Counted from the first letter of the stretch, positions 19,181 to 27,419 are shown. The stretch: 64,000 bases of DNA from an uncultured Mucispirillum sp. (GCA_944323205.1 CALURO010000006.1:62001-126000); one strand, 5' to 3'. Notes: a model not told the origin generated them from the letters alone. A program made the numbers and translations.

Positions 19181-19696
19181 TTATTTAATCCCATATTTAT
19201 CTCTGCCTGTTTCGTCTTTGCCTTTATAGACTTTATACCGTTTTGCAATAAAATAAACAATAAAATATGTTGGTATAGCACACACAATACCTACAAAATG
19301 AGTGCCTACAATAAATGGTATAAAAAGTGTTTTTCCTGCTTCAAAAAGCGAAGATATAGTTACATTATCCCAGTCAAAAGTAAATGTGCTGTCCATACCT
19401 AGAAGAATAAGCCCTACTTTTGTTGTAAAAGCAAAAATAAATGGGATAGTGATAGGATTAGTAATATATACACCTATCATCAGCGGATATATTGGAAGAT
19501 TAAAATAGCTTGATATAAAAAGTGCTATATATGTTTGAGCCCCAACATAAGGTGATATGCCAACTAATGCACCAAATGCAGATGCTTTTGCAAGCACACG
19601 TGGTGAAACATCAAGAGAAAGCATCATTTTAAGCTTTAATCTCATTCTGGCTATAAAACGCAGCCTTGTTCTTTTATTCGTAAAGATTTTAAGCAT
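19181..19696 (-). CDS. DUF2062 membrane protein
   Basis: 171 residues. The DUF2062 core is visible as SPRVLAKASAFGALVGISPYVGAQT followed by two to three membrane segments and YITNPITIPFIFAF. Members are small inner-membrane proteins of unknown function, sometimes fused to glycosyltransferases. It starts 7 nt after galU, so it is in the same operon and may relate to surface polysaccharide. Confidence 0.85.
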   Translation of the reverse strand: MLKIFTNKRTRLRFIARMRLKLKMMLSLDVSPRVLAKASAFGALVGISPYVGAQTYIALFISSYFNLPIYPLMIGVYITNPITIPFIFAFTTKVGLILLGMDSTFTFDWDNVTISSLFEAGKTLFIPFIVGTHFVGIVCAIPTYFIVYFIAKRYKVYKGKDETGRDKYGIK

Positions 19697-19703
19697 TTAT
19701 CAC

Positions 19704-20570
19704 CTATAAAATATTTAAAGAGGATACTGCTTCTTTTAAAACATTTTTCAGTTTTTCATTAGAAGCTGCAAAATTAATAGTTGCTTCTAATAGTCCTTCT
19801 TTTGTGCCACAGTCAAACCTTTTACCTTCAAACTCATAACCATAAACATCATGGTATGTTGCTGTATATCTTAAAGCATCTGTTAACTGTAATTCACCAC
19901 CGACACCTTTTTCTATTTTGTCTAATGCACTTACTACTTCCGGTGTTAAAATATATCTGCCGATAATAGCCATATTAGATGGCGGATTGTTTACAGGCTT
20001 TTCAACCATATCTTTAAGGCGAGAAAATTTATCTGTAATCATTTCTTTTATTTCAACTATACCGTATTTAGAAGTTTCATTTTTTGCAACAGGCATAAGT
20101 GAGATTATAGGACGCTCTACTTTATCATAACATTCCATTAACTGTTTTATAGCTGGGGTTTTAGAAAGGATAATATCATCTGGCAGAATCACTGCAAAAG
20201 GCTCATCTTTTACAATATCTTTAACACACATTATAGCATTACCAAGACCAAGCATATATTTTTGACGGACATATATAATATCAACCATTTCGCTTATTCG
20301 TTTCATATCATTTAAAATATCTATTTTACCTGATAATTCTAGCTGGTTATTAAGCTCTACATTAACATCAAAATGGTCTTCTAATGCTTTTTTAGTTCGG
20401 CCTGTAATAAAAATAATCCTTTCTATTCCAGCGTCAATAGCTTCTTCTACTGCATACTGAATAAGTGGCTTATCTATTAGTGTAATCATTTCTTTTGGTA
20501 TGGCTTTTGTTGCAGGAAGCATACGGGTTCCAAATCCAGCAACAGGATATACTGCTGTTCTTATTTTCAT
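19704..20570 (-). CDS. galU: UTP-glucose-1-phosphate uridylyltransferase
   Basis: 288 residues. GalU makes UDP-glucose for LPS and other glycans. The nucleotide-binding signature VAGFGTRMLPATKAIPKEM is at the N-terminus; GNAIMCVKDIV, FAVILPDDI and VEKP motifs follow, and the C-terminal DCGTKEGLLEA is typical. Length is normal. The ATG is preceded by GGTGA. First gene of a two-gene unit with DUF2062. Confidence 0.95.
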   Translation of the reverse strand: MKIRTAVYPVAGFGTRMLPATKAIPKEMITLIDKPLIQYAVEEAIDAGIERIIFITGRTKKALEDHFDVNVELNNQLELSGKIDILNDMKRISEMVDIIYVRQKYMLGLGNAIMCVKDIVKDEPFAVILPDDIILSKTPAIKQLMECYDKVERPIISLMPVAKNETSKYGIVEIKEMITDKFSRLKDMVEKPVNNPPSNMAIIGRYILTPEVVSALDKIEKGVGGELQLTDALRYTATYHDVYGYEFEGKRFDCGTKEGLLEATINFAASNEKLKNVLKEAVSSLNIL

Positions 20571-20639
20571 AATATCACCAAATATATTGTTTTATAGTAA
20601 TATATAAATAATTATATTCAATATCTAAAAACCATGTTT

Positions 20640-21467
20640 CTATTTTTTCTCCATAGTATGAGTATGTATAAAATTTGCAAACCTGTCATACCATGCAGAA
20701 GGCATAGATACAGAAAGATGCCCAAAGCTGTAATCATTAACTAAATAACCATTTGCACCAGAAAGAGAGACAACCCACGGGTTAAAATTACGAAGAACAG
20801 GCTTTTCTGATTCTTTATTAAAAGAAAATTTACTAATCATAGGTATAAGATAAGTAAGTGACGCTAAATGTTTTTCACCATTTCCCCTGCCTATTGTAAT
20901 AAGTTTATTATCTGCCATATATGCTTCTATTCTTCTATTATTTGCAAAGAATACAAAGTAATCTTTATTAAAGGTAGAAACTAAATCAAAATCAGTATCC
21001 CAGCTGCATATATATTCATTACCCTGCCCTATAATGCTGCTTGTAACAATAAGACTATCTTTATTATTAGCAAGAATATCATTAAATGATTTATATTTAA
21101 GCTTATTTTCATGTTCTAAACTATCTTCATTTCTTAATACACTTCTTTTAAAAAGTAAAAGGTCAGTAAAAGTGCCTGTTGATAATTCAGGATAAGATGT
21201 TTCCATATTTTTTTTAAAACCCATCATTTTAAATCTGGAAAAAATATTACGCTTAAAAAGATATACTCTGTCTTCCCTTTCCATTTCACCTTGAATTTCT
21301 GTAGTAAAGCATATATTTACACCTGATAAAAAGTAAAATACACGCTCAGCATAGCTTACTGGAATATCTGATGAATAAGCAAACTTAACATTTGCTCCAT
21401 ACATTTTCATTTCCATAGCCGCAAGCCGCAGATTTACTGATGGATTTACTATTAAAATATTAGCCAT
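20640..21467 (-). CDS. Hypothetical protein coupled to mqnE
   Basis: 275 residues, not recognised. There is no signal peptide or clear membrane helix. The N-terminus MANILIVNPSVNLRLAAMEMK could begin a Rossmann-like strand. It contains two Trp-rich spots (YICSWDTDFD and NPWVVSLSG). The start overlaps the mqnE stop by 8 nt, so translation is probably coupled. That makes a link to menaquinone synthesis or to radical SAM function plausible but unproven. It does not look like MqnA, MqnB or MqnD. Confidence 0.7.
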   Translation of the reverse strand: MANILIVNPSVNLRLAAMEMKMYGANVKFAYSSDIPVSYAERVFYFLSGVNICFTTEIQGEMEREDRVYLFKRNIFSRFKMMGFKKNMETSYPELSTGTFTDLLLFKRSVLRNEDSLEHENKLKYKSFNDILANNKDSLIVTSSIIGQGNEYICSWDTDFDLVSTFNKDYFVFFANNRRIEAYMADNKLITIGRGNGEKHLASLTYLIPMISKFSFNKESEKPVLRNFNPWVVSLSGANGYLVNDYSFGHLSVSMPSAWYDRFANFIHTHTMEKK

Positions 21468-22485
21468 ATATTTTCACTTCCCTGTAAAATGAATCTCGCT
21501 CAACTGCTACCATTCCCGCAGATTTTACCATAAATACAAGCTGCTCAGCAGTCATTGCCTCATCAGTATTTTTACCAGCTGCATAAGCAATATTTTCTTT
21601 TACTATTGTGCCGTCTAAATCATCAGCACCAGCACGCAGAGCAATCTGAGCAGTTTTATGCCCAAGCATTACCCAGTATGATTTTATATGTGGTATATTT
21701 TCAAGCACTATTCTTGCACATGCTGTTGTTTTAATATCTTCTATACCTGTTGCATGGAATTTACCATGTAGAAATGTATCATCTGGCTGAAATGAAAGTG
21801 GAATAAATGCTGAAAAACCAGTAAGACCACGACTTAACGATTTTTCCTGTAAATCTCTTAATAAAAGAAGATGCTGAAATTTATCATCATCATTTTCTAA
21901 ATGGCCATAAAGCATTGTTGCATTAGTAGTGATACCTGTATTATGAGCTGTTTCATGGATTTCAAGCCATCTAGAAGCTGGTATTTTTTCTGGGCATATC
22001 TGACGCCTGACATGGTCTGCAAATATTTCTGCCCCACCGCCGGGCATCATTTCTACCCCTGCTTTTTTTAATGCTTCTAATACTTCTGCTATGCTTTTAC
22101 CTGATATTCTGGAAAAATAATCTATTTCCACTGCAGAAAATGCCTTTATAGTTTTTTCTGGAAAGTTAGTTTTTAAAGCATGCACCATATCAATATAATA
22201 TTCAAATGGATAATCAGGGTGAAGGCCGCCAACAATATGTATTTCTCTAGCATCTAGACCTTTTTGAGAAACATATTTAACAGCATCATCAGGTGTCATA
22301 TTATAAGAACCGTCTTCATTTTTATTTTTTGCAAAAGCGCAAAATTTACAGTGGCTTACACATATATTTGTATAATTTAAATGCAGATTGCGAATAAAAA
22401 ATACTTTTTTACCCCATTTTGACTGCCTTATTTTATCAGCTTTTTCTATAATGTTGTGAAATTCTAAATGAAATGGATTTTCCAT
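21460..22485 (-). CDS. mqnE: Aminofutalosine synthase MqnE (radical SAM)
   Basis: 341 residues from the ATG at 22485, which has AGGGAG 4-5 nt upstream; a TTG at 22518 is less likely. MqnE adds SAM-derived adenosyl radical to 3-enolpyruvyl-benzoate, giving aminofutalosine in the alternative menaquinone pathway. The CxxxCxxC is CVSHCKFC, followed by AFAKNKNEDGSY; GGLHPDYPF and MPGGGAEIF are family markers. mqnC is at 38140. The organism therefore makes menaquinone by the futalosine route. Confidence 0.95.
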   Translation of the reverse strand: MENPFHLEFHNIIEKADKIRQSKWGKKVFFIRNLHLNYTNICVSHCKFCAFAKNKNEDGSYNMTPDDAVKYVSQKGLDAREIHIVGGLHPDYPFEYYIDMVHALKTNFPEKTIKAFSAVEIDYFSRISGKSIAEVLEALKKAGVEMMPGGGAEIFADHVRRQICPEKIPASRWLEIHETAHNTGITTNATMLYGHLENDDDKFQHLLLLRDLQEKSLSRGLTGFSAFIPLSFQPDDTFLHGKFHATGIEDIKTTACARIVLENIPHIKSYWVMLGHKTAQIALRAGADDLDGTIVKENIAYAAGKNTDEAMTAEQLVFMVKSAGMVAVERDSFYREVKIYG

Positions 22486-22524
22486 ATATCTCCCTGTAAT
22501 ACTTACTTTTCTATTCAAGGGATT

Positions 22525-22553
22525 ATTATATCATATTGTAAAGACTATTGCAA
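22525..22553 (-). promoter_or_regulatory. Promoter of mqnE
   Basis: Minus strand: TTGCAA (22553-22548), 17-nt spacer, TATAAT (22530-22525). It is a near-consensus sigma70 promoter about 40 nt upstream of the mqnE ATG. Confidence 0.75.
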
Positions 22554-22561
22554 AGTAAAAA

Positions 22562-22690
22562 TAACTGCTTCACCACCATTTTTTTAAAACACCTTATGTC
22601 TATCATTAGAATTTGTACAGGCTGGCAAACAAAGTGCTGGTAGTTGCAGGATGCACCGTCGCTTGCAAGAAAAATGCAGTATTTTTTGTG
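22562..22690. repeat. Mosaic interspersed repeat, copy 4 (tail module plus diverged body)
   Basis: Begins with the family tail (ACTGCTTCACC, then TTTTTTTAAAACACCTTATG) seen also at 6041 and 25370. The body from 22605 (GGCTGGCAAAC...GCTTGCAAG) is diverged from the usual hairpin. It lies between the mqnE promoter and the end of the FG-GAP-like gene. Confidence 0.65.
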
Positions 22691-24292
22691 CTACATACTG
22701 CTGTCTATCACATATAAAAATGATTTGCTTAATCCATTTTTATTATTAGACACTATATAAGCTAAATGACTTCCATCACTTGTAATATCAATATCTGCAA
22801 CTGCATTACCAGAAAGATTTTTTTCCCAGACTGCTACCATTTTATCTGTAAAAAAGTATGAGCCTATTTTTGCTGCCTTATATTTGCCTATTACATTCAT
22901 TTTTGCAAGTTTATTTGAATAAAGTATAATTGAGCCGTCAGGCATTTGTATTATTCTCTGATATACAGGCACTATTATACTCTGCTCATCATATACAAAA
23001 AAGCCAGAACTGTCACCTGTTGCTGCAACATTTACACCAGTATTTAATTTTTCTGAATATTCTAAATAGTTTGGTGTATTTCCATAGTCTAATTCTCTAT
23101 ATATTTTAACATTTTCCCCGTCACTTAAACTAAGCTCTCCGTGCCTGTTAAAAAATATTATTTCATCATCTTTATTTTCACTGCTCTGTATTAATCCAAA
23201 CCCGTATATTGCTGCACCATAGCTGCGGCTGTATGGAGTTGAAAATGTATATTTATTTTCATCTTCCTTATACTCTACTTTATATATCATACCTGTCATA
23301 GCACCTTCTGTATAACTCTGGCATATGATATTTTTTTTCCCAGTCACATAATATGTGCGAAAAAAGTAAGGTATTTCTTTCTGTAATATTTTAAATTCAT
23401 CATTATCATATTCAAATATGTATGATGCAGGCTGGTTTTTCTTAGTTACTGCTGAAACAAATAATTCATCTTTACCATTATCATTTAAATCAAGTGCCTC
23501 TATATTTACTATATTTTCGCCAATAGAGTTAACAGATGCTTTTTCTACTAAAACACCGTCTTTAACTTCATATACTATTACAGAAGACCTTTCATTAACA
23601 GCTACAAGATAATTATTATCTTTGCCTAAAAAATAACCTATTGCCATACCGTAGGCTGATGTTTCTATTTTATAAGGCTTTATCTCATCTATATTTTTTG
23701 CAGTAGTAGTTATTTTAACACCTTTTACTGCAATATCATCTGAAAAAATTTCACTGTCTTTATATTTAAGGCTGCATTTTGCCGTATTTGCCCCCTGTTT
23801 TTCTCTGCCACATGTAATGCTGTAATCAGATGTATCATTTTCCACTAAAACTCCCTGCTTAAATAGTGCATATTTTAGCTGTGCCGTTTCACTTTCTTCT
23901 AAAAGATTTGTTTTAATACTAACAGGTACAGGATAAATATGTGATATCTGGTTGCCTTTTTCTATACCTTTATTCTCTTTTATACTGCATATACTGTATT
24001 GCGGTTCAACACTGTTTATTATAATTTTACCAGTTTCTACCTTTTTTCTGCCTAATGATTTGCCAGTTACTGGGTGCACAAGTTCCTGTCCTTCTTTTGA
24101 AGCTGTAAACTCCATACCTTTCACCACATTAGCATTTTTTCCTAAATCAATAGTTATATCTTTGCCAGCAGATACAACATATCCATTTAAGCCTTGAGCC
24201 CAGCTTTCAGTGCGTGCAGCAAAGCTGTCAAATGTTTCTTTGGCATATATAATATTTGGAATAAGTATAAGTAATAAAATTAATTTTTTCAT
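22691..24292 (-). CDS. Secreted FG-GAP/VCBS-like protein with FlgT-like segment
   Basis: 533 residues with a signal peptide (about 1-17, cut after IYA). Residues about 55-120 (HPVTGKSLGRKKVETGKI...GIEKGNQI) resemble the C-terminal domain of the flagellar protein FlgT. The rest looks like a beta-propeller of FG-GAP/VCBS type, with LDLNDNGKDELFVS as the best blade motif. Predicted periplasmic or outer-membrane associated. It starts 10 nt after thiS, so it is in the thiF-thiS transcript although its role seems unrelated. The family resemblance is by eye and moderate. Confidence 0.65.
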   Translation of the reverse strand: MKKLILLLILIPNIIYAKETFDSFAARTESWAQGLNGYVVSAGKDITIDLGKNANVVKGMEFTASKEGQELVHPVTGKSLGRKKVETGKIIINSVEPQYSICSIKENKGIEKGNQISHIYPVPVSIKTNLLEESETAQLKYALFKQGVLVENDTSDYSITCGREKQGANTAKCSLKYKDSEIFSDDIAVKGVKITTTAKNIDEIKPYKIETSAYGMAIGYFLGKDNNYLVAVNERSSVIVYEVKDGVLVEKASVNSIGENIVNIEALDLNDNGKDELFVSAVTKKNQPASYIFEYDNDEFKILQKEIPYFFRTYYVTGKKNIICQSYTEGAMTGMIYKVEYKEDENKYTFSTPYSRSYGAAIYGFGLIQSSENKDDEIIFFNRHGELSLSDGENVKIYRELDYGNTPNYLEYSEKLNTGVNVAATGDSSGFFVYDEQSIIVPVYQRIIQMPDGSIILYSNKLAKMNVIGKYKAAKIGSYFFTDKMVAVWEKNLSGNAVADIDITSDGSHLAYIVSNNKNGLSKSFLYVIDSSM

Positions 24293-24302
24293 ATATTCAC
24301 CA

Positions 24303-24503
24303 TTAACCGCCGCCTACAAACTTTATAAGCTCTATTACTGAATTATCTTCTATAACTGTTTTATTAAATTTTTCTTTTAATACAACCTGCCCGTTTACTT
24401 CTGCTATAATATTTTGGTGCGAAATATTAAGCTGATTAATAATATTTTCAAGTGTTATATTATCATCAAAATTATATATTTTCCCATTAACTTTTATCTG
24501 CAT
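24303..24503 (-). CDS. thiS: Sulfur carrier protein ThiS
   Basis: 66 residues, ubiquitin-like fold, starting MQIKVNGKIYNF and ending in the Gly-Gly tail VGGG that is adenylated by ThiF and thiocarboxylated. It donates sulfur to ThiG. The ATG overlaps the thiF stop (TAATG). Confidence 0.93.
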   Translation of the reverse strand: MQIKVNGKIYNFDDNITLENIINQLNISHQNIIAEVNGQVVLKEKFNKTVIEDNSVIELIKFVGGG

Positions 24504-25303
24504 TATTTATCCTTTAATAGATGCCTTATGGCCTCATTTGCCTGTATATTTGCTGCTGCTGCCACACGCGGAGCATAGAGTCCATGATTAATACCAGCTT
24601 CATTTTCAAAATCACCAATTATTATACAGTTACTGCCTATATATTTCTGCTTAAAAATATCTGTATTATAATATCCTGCCACACCTGATGCACCTATAAT
24701 ATAACTTTCAGGCATATTATTTACACATTTTTCTATTAATAACATTTTAGATGATACACTGTCAAAACATTCAAGTATTATCTGAAAACCTGAAAGCTCA
24801 CTTAATATATTTGTTTCATCTAAATATATATTAGAAATTTCTACATTAATATAAGGCGATATTTTATTTATTATTTCTTTTAATGCATCAGTTTTATTTA
24901 TGCCTATCTGCTCTAAAAAATAAGCCTGTCTGTTTATATTTGATGGCTCTACAATATCAAAATCAATAAGTTTCAGTCTGCCAATCCCTGCTCTTGCAAG
25001 GCTTACAGCCGCATTACTTCCAAGCCCGCCAAGACCGCATATTACAGCCGATGAATTTTTTAATATATTATATTCTTTTAAACCCTGCCTGCTTATAAGC
25101 TGATATTCTAAATATTCTTTATCTAATATACTGCCTTTTTTTATTAATGTAATAACATCACTATCATTTATAATATAAGATGCAGCAACAGGAAAAGAGT
25201 TTACGATAAATATATCTGCATCAATATTTATTTCTTTTATTAAGTCAGCAATAGTAAGAGTTTTTTCTGTATAATAATCTTTTCCGTTTACTATAAAATT
25301 CAT
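24503..25303 (-). CDS. thiF: ThiS adenylyltransferase ThiF with N-terminal ThiS-like domain
   Basis: 266 residues from the ATG at 25303. The E1-like domain (about 75-266) has the nucleotide loop GLGGLGSNAAVSLARAGIG, then LIDFDIVEPSNINRQ and ECFDSV. Residues 1-65 look like a degenerate ThiS/ubiquitin domain (MNFIVNGKDYYTEKTLTIADL) without a C-terminal Gly-Gly, so it cannot carry sulfur itself. There are no clear zinc CxxC pairs. A longer TTG reading to 25339 is rejected because that TTG is the -35 box of a consensus promoter. Adenylates ThiS for thiazole synthesis with ThiG/ThiH encoded at 11.7 kb. Confidence 0.9.
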   Translation of the reverse strand: MNFIVNGKDYYTEKTLTIADLIKEINIDADIFIVNSFPVAASYIINDSDVITLIKKGSILDKEYLEYQLISRQGLKEYNILKNSSAVICGLGGLGSNAAVSLARAGIGRLKLIDFDIVEPSNINRQAYFLEQIGINKTDALKEIINKISPYINVEISNIYLDETNILSELSGFQIILECFDSVSSKMLLIEKCVNNMPESYIIGASGVAGYYNTDIFKQKYIGSNCIIIGDFENEAGINHGLYAPRVAAAANIQANEAIRHLLKDK

Positions 25304-25310
25304 AAAATGA

Positions 25311-25339
25311 AGTATATTATGGATATATATATTTGTCAA
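25311..25339 (-). promoter_or_regulatory. Consensus promoter of thiF, probably leaderless
   Basis: TTGACA (25339-25334), 17-nt spacer, TATACT (25316-25311). The expected start of transcription, 6-8 nt after the -10, falls at or next to the ATG at 25303, and there is no ribosome binding site before that ATG. Confidence 0.8.
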
Positions 25340-25365
25340 GAAATCTAGGCTCTTATGGTGCCTTG

Positions 25366-25645
25366 TTTTTTAAAACACCTTATGTCACTCAGACGAGCGG
25401 TTTTTGCGAGGACACTTTTTCCCAACTGGATAAGGAGGAAATAGAAATGCGTAGCTGGAAAGTATTTAAAAATAAAAGTTTAAATAAGATTCTTCGCCTA
25501 CTATCGCAGGCTCTGAATGACAAGGTGGATATATAAAAAACATATGTCACTCAGAGCGAAGCGAAGAGTCTATATGAGATTATTTCTATTTTTACATATA
25601 TTATCAAGTGGTTATAGCATTTTTTAATAAAAAAATAGGAGTGAA
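25366..25645. repeat. Mosaic interspersed repeat, copy 5 (compound)
   Basis: Fills most of the gap between thiF and vapB. It holds the tail module (about 25366-25387), a diverged hairpin module (about 25388-25458, arm CACTTTTT 25413-25420 without a good partner), an inverted GTCATTCAGAGCC...GAAGAATCT box (25487-25522), the TCACTCAGAGCGAAGCGAAGAGTC box (about 25547-25570), and the 46-base segment identical to 6168-6213. A 67-codon frame from 25333 is made of repeat DNA only and is not a gene. Confidence 0.85.
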
Positions 25646-25650
25646 GCAGA

Positions 25651-25755
25651 TCATTTATTCATATTGATGTTACTCATACGAATATTACCCATACTCATGC
25701 TGCCAGTTGCTGCTTCTGCTGCTGTACTAGATACTCCAGCCGTTTTTACATTATT
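25651..25755 (-). pseudogene. TraG-like remnant
   Basis: A 34-codon open stretch whose last residues are GNIRMSNINMNK then stop. The reading frame just before and across the start of the 30265-31470 protein gives GNIRMSNVNMNK, with different codons. The stop sits directly against the repeat copy 5 end (GTGAAGCAGATCA). So this looks like the broken middle of a TraG-like gene truncated by repeat DNA. Upstream an in-frame TAG lies at 25758-25756. Confidence 0.5.
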
Positions 25756-25846
25756 CTAAAATGTATAAAATTCTTGCTTATAATTATAGTTAATTATATA
25801 ATATAATTATTAAGATTTATTTATAAATGTAATATGGGAGGTTATT

Positions 25847-26101
25847 ATGAATATTGAAATATCAAAGTATAACACTCAAATATCTGATATTTTATCAGAG
25901 TTTGGTTTTCCAAATGGAATAGATATGGTAGAAGTACAAAAAAAGGGAAGTTATTTAATACTAAAACCTGTTTTTAAAAATAAAAAAGATAATCAAAATG
26001 CTGTATATGATAATTTTTTAAAAGATATAAAAGGTGGTGTATCAAATGACTTTATGTCTCAAAGAGAACAACCTAATATTGATATCAGGGAAAAATTATA
26101 A
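25847..26101 (+). CDS. VapB-like antitoxin
   Basis: 84 residues with a GGGAGG ribosome site. It has a swapped-hairpin-like N-terminus (MNIEISKYNTQISDILSEFGFPNGIDMVEVQKKGSYLILKP split here into a beta-rich region up to about 45) and an acidic/basic tail ending REKL. The stop codon overlaps the start of the PIN-domain toxin (ATAATG), the standard vapBC layout. It would bind its own promoter and neutralise VapC. Sequence alone is weak; context is strong. Confidence 0.8.
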   Translation: MNIEISKYNTQISDILSEFGFPNGIDMVEVQKKGSYLILKPVFKNKKDNQNAVYDNFLKDIKGGVSNDFMSQREQPNIDIREKL

Positions 26102-26499
26102 TGAAATATATGCTTGATACAAATATTTGTATTTTTATTATGAAAGAAGATACTACTGTTTTAGATAGGTTAAAGGATATTAAGTTTTCAGATATATGTA
26201 TATCTGCAATTTCTTTATCAGAGCTAGAATATGGTGTATCAAAAAGTCAGCAGTATGAACGCAATAGAAAAATACTTAATAACTTTATTAAATATTTTTC
26301 TATTATACCATACAGTAAGGAAGTGGCAGTAGAATATGGAAAGATAAGAGCAGAATTAGAAAAAATTGGAAAACCTATTGGTTCTATGGATATGCTAATT
26401 GCAGCACATGCTCTTACTGAAAATTTAACTTTAATCACTAATAATAAAAAAGAATTTGTAAGGATTAATCATCTGAAAATAGAAGATTGGAAAAATTAA
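26101..26499 (+). CDS. vapC: VapC toxin, PIN-domain ribonuclease
   Basis: 132 residues. PIN acidic residues are visible: Asp in MLDTNICIF (residue 5), Glu in SLSELEYG (near 42), Asp in GSMDMLIAAHA (near 98), and the LITNNKKEF strand at the end. VapC toxins cleave initiator tRNA or other RNAs when released from antitoxin. Translationally coupled to the antitoxin. First complete genes of the accessory region. Confidence 0.92.
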   Translation: MKYMLDTNICIFIMKEDTTVLDRLKDIKFSDICISAISLSELEYGVSKSQQYERNRKILNNFIKYFSIIPYSKEVAVEYGKIRAELEKIGKPIGSMDMLIAAHALTENLTLITNNKKEFVRINHLKIEDWKN

Positions 26500-26521
26500 A
26501 CAGATATTATATTATATTCAT

Positions 26522-26547
26522 AAAAAAGCTCACCATAAAAGATGAGC
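26522..26547 (-). terminator. Terminator after the rha-like pseudogene
   Basis: Minus strand hairpin GCTCA (26547-26543) with TGAGC (26532-26528), extended by weaker pairs, followed by six T. It lies just after the original stop at 26565. Confidence 0.65.
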
Positions 26548-26564
26548 ATATAAAGTAGAATTAA

Positions 26565-27317
26565 TTATAACAACTTCCTAATACGGTCTATTCCTGCCTG
26601 ATTATACCTAAATGCTTCTATTTCTTTATTAGTATATTTAGCTTTATCTATAAACCACTTGCCGTATTTATCATTTTTTAAATGGTTTGAGTTAGCTATC
26701 CGTTCCAGCCACTTTTTCTATTTCCACGCTACTCGCTAGGGAAAAAGTGCCGTCGCAAGCTCCCCTACTTTATTTGCAGAAATACCTAATATTTTACCTG
26801 CTTCTTCTGCGGTGTAATAATGCTCTGTCCGTTCAGGCAGCGGCAGGATATGCTCTCCATATAATTCTTTTGTTATATAGCTATCTAATATTTGAGAATA
26901 TCTGGTCGCATCTGTCTCTATAATGGTCTGATAGTCTTCCATAATTTTTGCACGCTCAACGACAATCTCTGGTGTAATCTCTGTCTGATGTATATATTGT
27001 TCTTTTAGTACATTTTCCATTTCATTAAAACGCTTAATATAGGCTCTTTTGAAATCATTATATCCCTGATAGTTCATAAGCAGTAAAATAAAACTGTCTT
27101 TAGGCAATAAATACTCTGGTCGTTTTTCACCCTTGTTATCAATATATTCAACCAGCGAAAATTCTCGCTCGTTAAGAATTTCCCTGATTTTCTTAAGAAT
27201 ATCCTTGTGTTCTTTTCCTATACCTGATGCAATATCTCTTGATGATACAACAAGCTCTCCGTTACTGCTTTTCATAATGACTGGAATAATTTCATGTTTT
27301 TCTGTTAGATTTGACAT
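26565..27317 (-). pseudogene. Rha-family phage regulator interrupted by a 60-bp repeat
   Basis: The N-terminal 193 codons (27317-26736) match the phage regulatory protein Rha family (VVSSRDIASGIGKEHKDILKKIREI; NDFKRAYIKRFNEMENVL), followed by a C-terminal winged-helix-like region (YYTAEEAGKILGISANKVGE). The frame then enters a hairpin repeat (26760-26700) with two in-frame TAG codons, at 26738-26736 and 26720-26718. After exactly 60 nt the same frame resumes as IANSNHLKNDKYGKWFIDKA and runs to TAA at 26567-26565. The original gene therefore encoded about 230 residues. The truncated product may or may not fold. Points to prophage ancestry of the region. Confidence 0.85.
26701..26760. repeat. 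Mosaic repeat, copy 6: hairpin module inside the rha-like gene
   Basis: Hairpin module alone: arms CACTTTTT 26710-26717 and AAAAAGTG 26742-26749, loop containing CTACTCGCT, flank CCGTCGCAAGC. It has no tail or box modules, and both gene flanks are in the same reading frame. Confidence 0.9.
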
Positions 27318-27383
27318 ACAATGCTCCTTATCTATTTATTTAATTATTAATAAACAAGGAATGTTACATCTTAAAAACAGACA

Positions 27384-27410
27384 CAAAAAAAGCCTGCAAT
27401 CATGCAGGCT
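27384..27410 (-). terminator. Terminator of the 27420 gene
   Basis: Minus strand: perfect stem AGCCTGCA (27410-27403) / TGCAGGCT (27398-27391), 4-nt loop, then seven T. It lies 10 nt after the stop. Confidence 0.92.
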
Positions 27411-27419
27411 GAAATAATA

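Noticed and set aside
25333..25536. 67-codon open frame between thiF and vapB
   Set aside because: Made entirely of repeat modules; no coding signature beyond the repeat.
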